Shown here: one piece after another, positions 30,095 through 38,406 of the stretch | Position numbering within the stretch: the stretch's first letter is position 1 | How the letters are laid out: each line of letters begins with the position of its first letter | Origin: JAEVLT01 sp044598425 | GTDB taxonomy: Bacteria > Bacillota > Bacilli > Bacillales > Cytobacillaceae | Reading direction: 5' to 3' | Length of the DNA: 64,000 bases | Assembly (NCBI GenBank): GCA_044598425.1 | Contig: CP172536.1 | Span: 124,001 to 188,000 of the forward strand | Program-made: the position numbers and the translations under genes | The notes under the pieces: model-generated | Told to the model about the DNA's origin: nothing | Seen by the model: the letters and a program-made list of their open reading frames with translations, nothing else | The model's database searches: none

Positions 30095-30888
30095 TGGAAA
30101 AAATGATTTTCGGCCGTTATGTTCCTGCTGATTCTGTCATCCATCGGATGGATCCCCGCTCAAAGTTACTGATCATTTTTCTGTTTGTTGTCATCATCTT
30201 TCTCGCAAACAACTGGATAACCTATGCTCTAATTGGAGTCTATACATTTTTGATGGTTGGTTTATCAAAAGTTCCAGTGCGTTTTTTATATGCCGGTTTA
30301 AAGCCTGTAATTTGGCTCGTTCTTTTTACACTCTTGTTGCAATTGTTTTTTACAAAACATGGGAATTTATTATATGAAATCGGTCCTATTAAAATTTACG
30401 ATGAAGGTGTAAGACAAGGAATTTTTATATCATTGCGATTTTTTTTCTTGATTTTAATGACTTCGTTATTAACGCTGACAACAACGCCAATTGAGATTAC
30501 GGATGGGCTGGAAACCTTGCTCAATCCTTTGAAAAAAATCCGCTTTCCCGTCCATGAAATGGCGTTAATGATGTCAATCTCTCTTCGGTTTATTCCAACG
30601 TTAATGCAGGAAGCCGATAAAATAATGAAGGCACAAATTGCAAGGGGTGTGGAGTTTTCCAGCGGACCTTACAAAAAGCGGATGAAGGCGGTCGTTCCGC
30701 TGCTCATTCCGCTGTTTGTCAATTCATTTAAGCGGGCAGAGGAACTGGCCATAGCGATGGAAGCAAGGGGATATCGCGGCGGTGAAGGTAGAACAAAGTA
30801 CAGGGAATTAACGTGGAGCGGTAAAGATTCCCTGCAGCTTTTTCTTCTCGCACTATTAACAGCTCTCCTGTTTGTATTTCGGATATAA
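30091..30888 (+). CDS. ecfT: ECF transporter transmembrane protein EcfT
   Basis: EcfT is the membrane scaffold of the ECF module that links the ATPases with substrate-binding S proteins. It has 265 residues, with four to six hydrophobic segments and two coupling-helix motifs (ARGVEFS and EARGYRGG, the family's A-R-G signature). The start ATGATG overlaps the ecfA2 stop; either Met could be used. Confidence 0.95.
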   Translation: MMEKMIFGRYVPADSVIHRMDPRSKLLIIFLFVVIIFLANNWITYALIGVYTFLMVGLSKVPVRFLYAGLKPVIWLVLFTLLLQLFFTKHGNLLYEIGPIKIYDEGVRQGIFISLRFFFLILMTSLLTLTTTPIEITDGLETLLNPLKKIRFPVHEMALMMSISLRFIPTLMQEADKIMKAQIARGVEFSSGPYKKRMKAVVPLLIPLFVNSFKRAEELAIAMEARGYRGGEGRTKYRELTWSGKDSLQLFLLALLTALLFVFRI

Positions 30889-30901
30889 TGGAGTATAAAA
30901 A

Positions 30902-31642
30902 ATGCAACGATATAAATGCATCATTTCATACGACGGAACGGCATTTGCCGGCTACCAAGGACAACCGAATAAACGAACAGTACAGGGAGAGATTGAATCT
31001 GTTTTGGCAAAATTGCACAAAGGCGAGGAAGTGAGGATCTTTGCTTCCGGCCGAACAGATGCGGGTGTGCATGCGAAGGGACAGGTGATTCATTTTGATT
31101 CCCCGCTCGCCATCCCAGAATCACGATGGGCACTGGCCATTCATTCGCAGCTGCCTGATGATATTTCAATTTTATCGGTGGAAAAAGTAGCTTCTAGTTT
31201 TCACGCGCGGTTTGATGCCGTTGGGAAAGAGTACCGCTATGTTCTTTTGCTTTCAAAAGATAGAGACCCTTTTTTGCGAAACTATGCTTACTGGTACCCG
31301 TACCGATTGAATATTGAAGCGATGAAAGAAGCAAGTAAGTATCTGATTGGAACCTATGATTTTACCAGCTTTTGTTCGGCTAAAACAGAAGTGGAAGACA
31401 AAGTTAGGACGATTGCCGAAATCACTCTTTCTCAGGAAGGCCCGCTGCTCACTTTTCAATTCAAAGGTAATGGCTTTTTATACAATATGGTGAGGATCCT
31501 CGTTGGAACCCTATTGGAGGTCGGCTCTGGGGAAAGAAGGCCTGAAGACATTGCTGCTATTTTGGCCCAAAGAGACCGGACGATTGCCGGGAAAACGGCT
31601 CCTGCACGGGGGCTGTATTTATGGGAAGTTTTTTATGAATAA
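30902..31642 (+). CDS. truA: tRNA pseudouridine synthase A
   Basis: TruA forms pseudouridine at positions 38-40 of the tRNA anticodon arm. It has 246 residues, with the catalytic Asp in GRTDAGVHAKGQ near residue 50 and GNGFLYNMVRILVG toward the C-terminus. It follows ecfT by 13 bases, as in other Bacilli. Confidence 0.96.
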   Translation: MQRYKCIISYDGTAFAGYQGQPNKRTVQGEIESVLAKLHKGEEVRIFASGRTDAGVHAKGQVIHFDSPLAIPESRWALAIHSQLPDDISILSVEKVASSFHARFDAVGKEYRYVLLLSKDRDPFLRNYAYWYPYRLNIEAMKEASKYLIGTYDFTSFCSAKTEVEDKVRTIAEITLSQEGPLLTFQFKGNGFLYNMVRILVGTLLEVGSGERRPEDIAAILAQRDRTIAGKTAPARGLYLWEVFYE

Positions 31643-31709
31643 CTGGATGGATTTCTGAAGGATGCGGGATAGAATTTCGTAAAACAACCGAACCTGGTGT
31701 AACATTTTC

Positions 31710-31738
31710 TTGACATATTTATCACAAGGATATATGAT
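31710..31738 (+). promoter_or_regulatory. SigA promoter of rplM-rpsI
   Basis: TTGACA (31710-31715), a 17-bp spacer and TATGAT (31733-31738) make a near-consensus promoter. Transcription would start near 31745, just before the L13 leader. Confidence 0.75.
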
Positions 31739-31744
31739 AACGTA

Positions 31745-31830
31745 TGTATGTATTTTAATCCCACGATAAAGCCCCGGAAAGTCTTCATCGTGATTGAAAA
31801 TATATGGACAGAAAAGAATAACCATAATGA
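31745..31830 (+). ncRNA. L13 ribosomal protein leader (rplM 5' UTR)
   Basis: CACGAT (31762-31767) pairs with ATCGTG (31787-31792), enclosing AAGCCCCGGAAAGTC, which I recall as the conserved core of the L13 leader RNA of Firmicutes. The outer AATC/GATT adds to the stem. Such leaders are thought to let L13 regulate its own operon; here that is inferred from position and motif. Confidence 0.65.
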
Positions 31831-31929
31831 CATCTTCTTTTTCATTCCCGGAACAGAATGAAAATGTGAAATGTCTGATAATGCGAAAACAACAATGACC
31901 TTTAATGGATTTAATTAGGAGGGAAACTC

Positions 31930-32367
31930 ATGCGTACAACATTTATGGCTAACGCTAATAATATTGAGCGTAAATGGTACGTGATTGATGCTGAGGGTAA
32001 AACTCTTGGACGTCTTGCTTCTGAAGTAGCATCAATTCTACGTGGCAAAAACAAACCAACTTTCACACCACATGTTGATACTGGTGATCATGTTATTATC
32101 CTGAATGCTTCTAAAGTTCAACTAACTGGCAAAAAGCTTACTGACAAGCTTTACATCCGCCACAGCTTACATCCTGGCGGTTTAAAAACAAGAACGGCTC
32201 TTGAAATGCGTACGAACTACGCTGAGAAAATGATCGAGCTTGCGGTTAAAGGCATGCTTCCAAAGAATTCTCTTGGCCGTCAGATGATTAAAAAATTGCA
32301 CGTATATGCTGGCAGCGAACATCCGCACCAAGCACAACAACCTGAAGTTTACGAACTTCGTGGATAA
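31930..32367 (+). CDS. rplM: 50S ribosomal protein L13
   Basis: L13 is an early-assembly protein of the large subunit. It has 145 residues starting MRTTFMANANNIERKW, the Bacillus form with an N-terminal extension. The signature GDHVIILNASKVQLTGKK is present. It is preceded by a promoter and an autoregulatory-type leader, and followed after 20 bases by rpsI. Confidence 0.98.
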   Translation: MRTTFMANANNIERKWYVIDAEGKTLGRLASEVASILRGKNKPTFTPHVDTGDHVIILNASKVQLTGKKLTDKLYIRHSLHPGGLKTRTALEMRTNYAEKMIELAVKGMLPKNSLGRQMIKKLHVYAGSEHPHQAQQPEVYELRG

Positions 32368-32387
32368 TTTTTAAGGAGGGAATTAAC

Positions 32388-32780
32388 TTGGCACAAGTTC
32401 AATATATTGGTACTGGCCGTCGTAAGAGCTCTGTCGCACGTGTGCGCTTAGTTCCAGGCAGTGGTAAAATTGTGATCAATGATCGTGACATCGAAAACTA
32501 TATCCCATTTGAAGCTTTACGTGTTGTTGTAAAACAACCATTAGTAGCTACTGAAACGCTTGGCAGCTACGATGTACTTGTAAACGTAAACGGCGGCGGC
32601 TATACTGGTCAAGCTGGCGCAATCCGCCACGGTATCGCTCGTGCGCTGCTTCAAGCAGATCCAGAATACCGTCCAACATTAAAGCGCGCAGGTCTATTAA
32701 CTCGTGACGCCCGTATGAAAGAACGTAAAAAATACGGTCTTAAAGGTGCTCGTCGTGCGCCTCAGTTCTCAAAGCGTTAA
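32388..32780 (+). CDS. rpsI: 30S ribosomal protein S9
   Basis: S9 reaches the P-site tRNA with its C-terminal SKR tail, which is present. It has 130 residues from TTG 32388 with AAGGAGGG upstream; the first residues MAQVQYIGTGRRKSSVA are typical. A terminator follows within 20 bases. Confidence 0.98.
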   Translation: MAQVQYIGTGRRKSSVARVRLVPGSGKIVINDRDIENYIPFEALRVVVKQPLVATETLGSYDVLVNVNGGGYTGQAGAIRHGIARALLQADPEYRPTLKRAGLLTRDARMKERKKYGLKGARRAPQFSKR

Positions 32781-32796
32781 TTATCAACGTTTCGAA

Positions 32797-32830
32797 GGCT
32801 CTCGAACCTTATGGTTTGGGGGTCTTTTTT
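32797..32830 (+). terminator. Terminator after rpsI
   Basis: A 12-bp stem rich in G-T pairs (32797-32808 with 32813-32824) around TTAT is followed by six T residues. Confidence 0.75.
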
Positions 32831-32858
32831 ATTCAACAAACGGGCCATATTGTTGAAT
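32831..32858. repeat. 9-bp inverted repeat with CGGGCC loop
   Basis: ATTCAACAA (32831-32839) is the exact complement of TTGTTGAAT (32850-32858); the loop contains ACGGGCCATA. A related string (CAATCGGGCG then TTAGTTG) occurs at about 36340. The rest of the spacer to 33101 is AT-rich and shows nothing else that I recognise. Confidence 0.4.
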
Positions 32859-33101
32859 AACATGTTAAAGACTGTGAAGAAATGCACTTTAAACTAACCA
32901 GCTAATAGTTTGTAAAGATTTTTTATTAAAAACAAAACATCTTTCATGATATAAAAAAAGGGTGTACAAATAAACTTCTGGTTTTTATTAGAATTAGTTG
33001 GTAGAACCCTAAAGGGATACTCCTTATTTATTAACGATTTTTCACTTTATCATTGAAAATCTAATAAATGATTGATTAATCCCTTATTTTCTAAGAACTC
33101 A

Positions 33102-33956
33102 TTACACCCAATTTTTAGCATGGTTTCTTATTAAAGAAATCATACTTTTCATGGACGGAGAAAGCCATTTATCTTTATGATAAGTAAGAAATGTAGCAAT
33201 TGCCGGAAGTTCTGGCTCTACTTCTTCTCCTTTTAGTTTATTACTTTCTATTTCTTCCTTCACCGAAAAGTAAGGCACTATTGAAATTCCTAAACCACTT
33301 CTAACACATTGCTTTATCGCTTCAACACTTTGAAAGTCTAAACTTTCTTTAACATCCATCTGCTTATACCTTAAATACTCATCAAACACAGACTTATAAC
33401 TGCATAATCGCTCAGTATATAAAACTGTTCTAGTGTTTTCTTCTTTCTCTAGTGGGCTAATCAAAACCATTTTTTCTCTTTTCAGTTTTTCACTATAAAT
33501 CTCAGGCATAGACCAATCTTCTTTTTCTAATACCAATGCTAAATCGATGTCTCCATTTTGAAGTTTTGATGCAACATTATAATTTTCTATCGATTTTAGG
33601 GAAAGGTTAACGTTCGGGTAAGACTTTTTATATTCTAAAAGAATAGATGGAACACGACTGATCGTCAGCGATTCCGATATGCCAATAATAAGATCGCCTA
33701 TTGGTTCTTCATCCGTGCTTAACGCCTGAGCATGCAATTCAATGATCTTAACCGCATAAGAAAGAAGTCGCTCGCCGTAATGAGTCAAAACGACTTTCTT
33801 GCCGAGTCGATCAAATAAAGGTTTTCCTACTTCCTCTTCCAATTCTTGAATATGTGTTGTAACAGAAGATTGAGCATAGCCAAGATGTTCAGCAGCCTTT
33901 TTAAATCCTCCTCTTTCTACAATTGTCTTAAGTGTTATAAGATGACGAAGCTCCAT
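33102..33956 (-). CDS. LysR-family transcriptional regulator
   Basis: This 284-residue protein has the LysR N-terminal winged helix-turn-helix (ERGGFKKAAEHLGYAQSSVTTHI, residues about 14-36) and the usual effector-binding C-terminal domain. It is transcribed away from the DsbA-like and Old Yellow Enzyme genes, with a 200-base divergent spacer. LysR proteins often control their divergent neighbour, so it probably regulates this redox pair; the signal is unknown. The gene is absent from the B. subtilis rpsI-ybaK interval, which suggests insertion. Confidence 0.88.
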   Translation of the reverse strand: MELRHLITLKTIVERGGFKKAAEHLGYAQSSVTTHIQELEEEVGKPLFDRLGKKVVLTHYGERLLSYAVKIIELHAQALSTDEEPIGDLIIGISESLTISRVPSILLEYKKSYPNVNLSLKSIENYNVASKLQNGDIDLALVLEKEDWSMPEIYSEKLKREKMVLISPLEKEENTRTVLYTERLCSYKSVFDEYLRYKQMDVKESLDFQSVEAIKQCVRSGLGISIVPYFSVKEEIESNKLKGEEVEPELPAIATFLTYHKDKWLSPSMKSMISLIRNHAKNWV

Positions 33957-34156
33957 ATATAACTGTCTCCTCTATGGTTCAATTTTATCGAATTAATTGT
34001 TCGGTAATATCTATTTTACTAAACGTAGACGGTGAATTACAATAAAATAAATAGTACGCAGATACAGAAGTCTGTGTAATATGATTAGTTTCCACCTAAA
34101 AAGGTAGGGTATGTTATATATGCAACACAGATCAACATGATATAGGAGGTAATAAC
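33957..34156. promoter_or_regulatory. Divergent promoter region LysR / DsbA-like
   Basis: The spacer is AT-rich and contains short dyads, for example ATCGAATTAATTGTTCGGT near 33988 and ACCTAAAAAGGT near 34096, and a strong ribosome binding site (TAGGAGGT) before the rightward gene. LysR operators are usually loose dyads of this type; I cannot define the operator with certainty. Confidence 0.35.
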
Positions 34157-34804
34157 ATGACGGTAAAGATCAAGGTGTATTCGGATTATGTATGTCCTTT
34201 TTGTTTTTTGGCAGAACAACCTCTTGAGGAAGCCATAAAAGGAAAAGATGTAGAAGTGGAGTGGATGCCGTATGAGCTGCGTCCATATCCAAATGAAACA
34301 TTAAAGCCGGAAGGACATTATTTACAAAGTACATGGAAACAGTCCGTTTATCCGATGGCAGAACGAATGGGGATTGACATTGTCCTTCCAAAAGTGTCTC
34401 CTCAGCCATATACTCATTTAGCCTTTGAAGGGTATCAATATGCAAAGGAAAAAGATAAAGGTAATGAATACAATGACCGTATGCTACGCGCCTTCTTTCA
34501 GGAAGAACAAGATATTGGTAACATCGATGTACTAGCAAAATTAGCTGGTGAAGTAGGATTGGACGAAGAGGAGTATCGGGAGGCTTTAACAACAAGAAGA
34601 TACAAAGAAGCACACAAAAAAGCACTGAAACATGCTTATGATGAAGCGAATATTACCGCCGTTCCGACATTTGTTATTGGAGATACGACTATCGCGGGAG
34701 TGCGTTCAAAAGAAACTTTGGAACAAATAATAAAGGATGAATTGGATAAACAAAAGCCTGTTATTTTAATGGAAGGCATGACCTGCGGTATTGACGGCTG
34801 TTAA
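34157..34804 (+). CDS. DsbA-family oxidoreductase, FrnE-like
   Basis: This 215-residue protein is a thioredoxin-fold DsbA relative of the FrnE group. The active-site CPFC lies at residues 13-16 right after the first strand (KIKVYSDYV), and the cis-proline loop AVPTFVIGD is near residue 170. An extra Cys pair (Cys210 and Cys215) ends the protein, a feature I associate with FrnE proteins. No signal peptide is seen, so it should be cytoplasmic. Its likely role is thiol-disulfide chemistry under redox stress. It is followed after 57 bases by an Old Yellow Enzyme. Confidence 0.85.
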   Translation: MTVKIKVYSDYVCPFCFLAEQPLEEAIKGKDVEVEWMPYELRPYPNETLKPEGHYLQSTWKQSVYPMAERMGIDIVLPKVSPQPYTHLAFEGYQYAKEKDKGNEYNDRMLRAFFQEEQDIGNIDVLAKLAGEVGLDEEEYREALTTRRYKEAHKKALKHAYDEANITAVPTFVIGDTTIAGVRSKETLEQIIKDELDKQKPVILMEGMTCGIDGC

Positions 34805-34861
34805 TTAATTCAACAATGGAACATACTATACATAATTTTGAATACGGGAGGAGTTTACATT

Positions 34862-35992
34862 ATGACAAACAAAGATTTACTGTTTGAAACGGTGACATTA
34901 GGTAGCATAACACTAGACAATCGGGTGGGTGTTGCCCCAATGACACGAACAAGCGCTACACCAGAAGGAGTAGCGACTGACCAAATGGTTGATTATTATG
35001 CGAAATTTGCTCGGGGGGGATTTGGTTTAATCATAACCGAGGGAACATATCCAGATAATACTTATAGTCAAGGATATTTTGATCAACCAGGTATCATAGA
35101 CAACGAACAAGTAAAGGCTTGGAAGAAGGTTACGGATGCTGTTCATCAAGAGGGTGGAAAAATATTTGTTCAATTGATGCACGCGGGTGCCTTATCTCAA
35201 GGAAACCGATTTGTAAGTGACACGTTAGGACCATCAGCAGTTCAACCAAAAGGGCAGCAAATGAAGGTTTATGGTGGGGATGGAACATTCCCATTACCAA
35301 AAGAAGCGACAAAGGAGGATATTACGGAGGTAATTAAAGGATTTGTTGAGGCATCAAAGAATGCTAAAGAGGCTGGTTTTGATGGAATTGAAATTCACGG
35401 GGCCAATGGGTATATCCTTGATCAGTTCTTGACGGATTATACAAATAAAAGAACTGATGAATATGGTGGCACTACAGAAAATCGTGTTCGTTTATTGGTG
35501 GAAGTTTCAAGAGCAGTGCGCGAAGCAGTTGGAAAAGAATATCCAATTGGTATTAGAATTTCTCAGGGTAAAATAAATGACTATTATCATAAGTGGGCCG
35601 ATAAAGAAAAAGATGCTGAAATTATTTTTGGTCAGTTAGGACAAGCAGGACTAGATTTTATCCATGTAACAGAATTTGAAGCATGGCAACCTGCATTTCC
35701 TGAAGGTGAAGGAACAGACGCAACAGATTCAGCCTTTGGAGATGGACCTACTCTTGCAGCGTTAGCTAAAAAGTATGGCAAATTACCTGTTATCGCAAAC
35801 GGGAGCCTTCATGACCCAGAAAAAGCAAAAGAGATTATAGAAAAAGGTGAAGCAGATGTTATCACTTTAGGTCGTGGAGCTCTTGCTAACCATGACTGGG
35901 CAAATAAAGTGAAAAATGGAGAACAACCAGAAGAATTTGTACCGGAAAAAGTATTAAGTCCAAACGCTAAAATTAAAGAATTTGAGGTGTAA
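34862..35992 (+). CDS. Old Yellow Enzyme family NADH:flavin oxidoreductase
   Basis: This 376-residue TIM-barrel FMN enzyme belongs to the Old Yellow Enzyme family, which reduces activated alkenes with NAD(P)H. I chose ATG 34862 behind GGGAGGAG; the frame extends eight codons further without a site. The substrate-binding His and Asn and the catalytic Tyr are visible in EIHGANGYILDQF. The phosphate-binding end shows ADVITLGRGALANHDW. It is probably cotranscribed with the FrnE-like gene and may be controlled by the divergent LysR. The physiological substrate cannot be told. Confidence 0.9.
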   Translation: MTNKDLLFETVTLGSITLDNRVGVAPMTRTSATPEGVATDQMVDYYAKFARGGFGLIITEGTYPDNTYSQGYFDQPGIIDNEQVKAWKKVTDAVHQEGGKIFVQLMHAGALSQGNRFVSDTLGPSAVQPKGQQMKVYGGDGTFPLPKEATKEDITEVIKGFVEASKNAKEAGFDGIEIHGANGYILDQFLTDYTNKRTDEYGGTTENRVRLLVEVSRAVREAVGKEYPIGIRISQGKINDYYHKWADKEKDAEIIFGQLGQAGLDFIHVTEFEAWQPAFPEGEGTDATDSAFGDGPTLAALAKKYGKLPVIANGSLHDPEKAKEIIEKGEADVITLGRGALANHDWANKVKNGEQPEEFVPEKVLSPNAKIKEFEV

Positions 35993-36034
35993 ATATTGTC
36001 CATCCAACAGTGCTTTACTTGAAAAAGCCAAATT

Positions 36035-36073
36035 AAAAAGTTGATTCCTGTAGTTTAAGGAATCAACTTTTTT
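36035..36073 (+). terminator. Strong terminator after Old Yellow Enzyme gene
   Basis: AAAAAGTTGATTCC (36035-36048) pairs exactly with 36059-36072 and ends in a T run; the A tract on the left arm makes it bidirectional. Confidence 0.85.
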
Positions 36074-36077
36074 ATAC

Positions 36078-36262
36078 TATCAGAATTTATATATGCACTT
36101 CGATAACTGTCTAGCGCAAGCGCCCTATCGACTACGTCGCTTCCCTCGCCTCGTCTACGATAAGTCGAGAACGAAAGACTACCGTCTTTCGACTCTCCTT
36201 TATCTCACTCGGCTTCAGTCCACCTCCTTACGTCGATGACCAAGGGCGCTTGCGCTTTTCTT
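36078..36262. repeat. Modular foldback repeat, copy A
   Basis: This copy starts with TATCAGAATTTATAT, continues ACTTCGATAACTGTCTAGC, and then has a 14-bp arm (36113-36126, AGCGCAAGCGCCCT) exactly complementary to 36243-36256, followed by TTTTCTT. Inside, ATCGAC (36127-36132) pairs with GTCGAT (36232-36237), and CGAAAGAC with GTCTTTCG forms an apical hairpin. Copies B (41083), C (43228) and D (51885) share the ends. No ORF is conserved in it. The stem plus T run could also terminate transcription. Confidence 0.85.
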
Positions 36263-36357
36263 AGTTTAAATTGCTTAGCGTCTAAAATTTTCAAAATGTT
36301 GGCGTTACCGCATTAAGAAAAACATAAATAATATTCCGCAATCGGGCGCTTTAGTTG

Positions 36358-36834
36358 GTGCGAAATGTTCCTGGCTCAAATGAAATGTGGTCACACAAAT
36401 TCGGTAAAGGTCAGACAGTTTTAAGTTTCATTCAACCATGCAAGACAGTTCTTTAACGATTAATAAGGTTCTTGGAGGACTAATAGAGGTTCAGCTCCAA
36501 AAGGAGCCACCGACTTGTTAATACGAAAGAAGCTGAGGCACAACGAGTATTATGATATGCAGTATCATTTTGATTCTTTATATGCTCGAAGTGCTGATGG
36601 TCAAAACTTTTATGGATTACTCGATTTAATGCATTTTGATGAAAATATTCGAATAGCTTATCGCACTATTAAACGAAATACCAGTAGTAAAACGGATGGA
36701 TATCCGGGGGTAAACAAAATAAAAATTTCCCACGCGTTCCGTCTGAATAGAAATTCCCCGTATCAAGAAGAATACTCAAATTTTAAATTTTATTCATATT
36801 ATCCGACAAGAAAACAACCCGCTTTTTCTTAAAA
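36358..36834 (+). pseudogene. Group II intron remnant with truncated reverse transcriptase/maturase
   Basis: The ORF at 36515-36832 begins like a group II intron-encoded protein: LRHNEYYDMQYHFDSLYARS, then NFYGLLDLM and AYRTIKRNTSSKTDG match the usual N-terminus ahead of the reverse transcriptase domain. After about 65 residues the similarity ends in unrelated sequence, so all RT, maturase and DNA-binding parts are missing. A GTGCG at 36358 resembles a group II intron 5' end, but only 157 bases separate it from the ORF, too few for domain I, so the intron has been internally deleted as well. No 3' ribozyme domain was recognised. The remnant is dead. Confidence 0.65.
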
Positions 36835-36984
36835 AATTGGAAATGGAATTCACCGTTTTAACTGCATTTCTTTTCAGCCGGCGATGAAGACTAGTTCGTA
36901 AGAGAAGAGGTGAACGTGCAACAGGTCTCAAAGATCTGTGCCGGAGGAGTTCAACGAAGAACAGATTTTTAGAGGTGAAAAACC

Positions 36985-37428
36985 GTGAATGTGATTACCA
37001 CTCTTAAAGATAAACGGCGTGAAAAACAAATTAAATATGAGCGTTCAGTATTAAGGGATTTATCGCTAACCATGTTAAAGGAAAGGGTTCATCACTATTT
37101 TGGTTCCACAAGAATTGCTTCGAACTTGATCATGAACACAGGAATAGAGGAAGCATGCTATGATCTTGCGCTTGAAGCATATCTGCTTGGAGCGAAGTAT
37201 AGTAAATTTGGCTACTATGGAGAAATGATTGAGGAAGTAAGGCGGCGATGCTACTATGAAGAGAAGCATCTAATCGATACCCTATACAATTTTTTACTTT
37301 ACTGGGGCAATGGAGAAGAAGGCGCTTTAAGTGAATCCCTTTATTATAACTGCGAACAGTATGTCTACGCTTGGTGGAAGGACGGATTTGAAAAAGGCGA
37401 GCGCCGCCATAAACTCCGTCTACACTAG
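36985..37428 (+). CDS. ybaK: YbaK family protein (DUF2521)
   Basis: This 147-residue protein of unknown function sits directly upstream of cwlD in Bacilli, as here, and is expressed during sporulation in B. subtilis. It starts at GTG 36985 after AGAGGTG. It is mostly helical and rich in Tyr, Arg and Glu, with no membrane segment and no recognisable catalytic motif. The gap from the intron remnant (36835-36984) shows nothing else. Confidence 0.85.
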   Translation: MNVITTLKDKRREKQIKYERSVLRDLSLTMLKERVHHYFGSTRIASNLIMNTGIEEACYDLALEAYLLGAKYSKFGYYGEMIEEVRRRCYYEEKHLIDTLYNFLLYWGNGEEGALSESLYYNCEQYVYAWWKDGFEKGERRHKLRLH

Positions 37429-37449
37429 ATTTCTTATTTCATTCTTCCG

Positions 37450-37479
37450 GTTCTAAAAGCTGCCCTTGTCCCATATAGT
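37450..37479 (+). promoter_or_regulatory. Possible sporulation (SigE-like) promoter before cwlD
   Basis: GTTCTAAA (37450-37457), 14 bases, then CATATAGT (37472-37479) resembles the SigE consensus, which fits known mother-cell expression of cwlD. The -35 match is poor, so this is tentative. Confidence 0.25.
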
Positions 37480-37506
37480 GTAACTGAAAAGGGACGAGCG
37501 GGAAGG

Positions 37507-38238
37507 ATGATTGGATTGCTAAAGAAACGGTTGAAAATCATAAGCTTTATAACAGGATTGGTCGTATTGTTTTTTATTTTACAATACGATTTTATGGAAA
37601 ATAAATCGTGGAATCCGTGGAATCTTCCATTAACAGGGAAAATCATCTTACTCGACCCCGGGCATGGCGGACCGGATGGCGGGGCCGGAGACAAAAAGAC
37701 GCTTGAAAAAGATATTGCTCTGGACATCTCCTTAAAAATCAGAGATTATCTGCAGGAGCAGGGGGCTCTTGTGATTATGACGAGAGAAACAGATAAAGAT
37801 TTAGCTGATCCGGGAACAAGAGGATACAGCAGGCGAAAAGTTGAAGACTTGAAAAAAAGACTTAAAATGATTAATCAATCCGACATCGATCTGTTCGTCA
37901 GCATTCATTTAAATGCGATCCCTTCCTCAAGATGGAGCGGTGCACAAACCTTTTATGCCTCGCAGCATATCGAAAATGAGAGAGCGGCAAGATTTATTCA
38001 AGATGAGCTGCGCCGGAATTTAGAAAACACCACGAGAAAGGCAAAACCTTTAAATCAAGTGTATATTTTAAAAAACGCAAACAAACCAGGAGCGTTAGTG
38101 GAAGTAGGATTCCTTTCGAATCCAGCCGAGAAGGCCAATTTAAAAAAGGACTCTTATCAGGAAAAAGTGGCAATTTCAATTTACAAAGGAATCAATCGTT
38201 ATTTTACGAAAGAAAAGGCATTAAAAGAAACGGAATGA
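37507..38238 (+). CDS. cwlD: N-acetylmuramoyl-L-alanine amidase CwlD
   Basis: CwlD removes peptide side chains from cortex peptidoglycan so that muramic-delta-lactam can form, which is needed for germination. It has 243 residues: an N-terminal membrane anchor or signal (about residues 10-27), then an Amidase_3 domain with zinc ligands His53 (DPGHGG), Glu67 (LEKD) and a later His in SIHLNA, and the catalytic Glu in LVEVGFLSNP. It follows ybaK by 78 bases, as in B. subtilis. In B. subtilis CwlD works with PdaA and GerS-like partners. Confidence 0.95.
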   Translation: MIGLLKKRLKIISFITGLVVLFFILQYDFMENKSWNPWNLPLTGKIILLDPGHGGPDGGAGDKKTLEKDIALDISLKIRDYLQEQGALVIMTRETDKDLADPGTRGYSRRKVEDLKKRLKMINQSDIDLFVSIHLNAIPSSRWSGAQTFYASQHIENERAARFIQDELRRNLENTTRKAKPLNQVYILKNANKPGALVEVGFLSNPAEKANLKKDSYQEKVAISIYKGINRYFTKEKALKETE

Positions 38239-38406
38239 AGAGGGTGGAGAGGCACCTTCTATTTTTTTGGGTTTTTGGGCAAATTGGTTGCTTCGGAAGT
38301 AATGACCATGAAAAAATAGAACAAGTGATACATTTAACTGTTTCTTTTTAACTATATGGTATACTTTAAAATAGTATTTATATTTAAAAGGCGGGTGTGT
38401 CTATTC

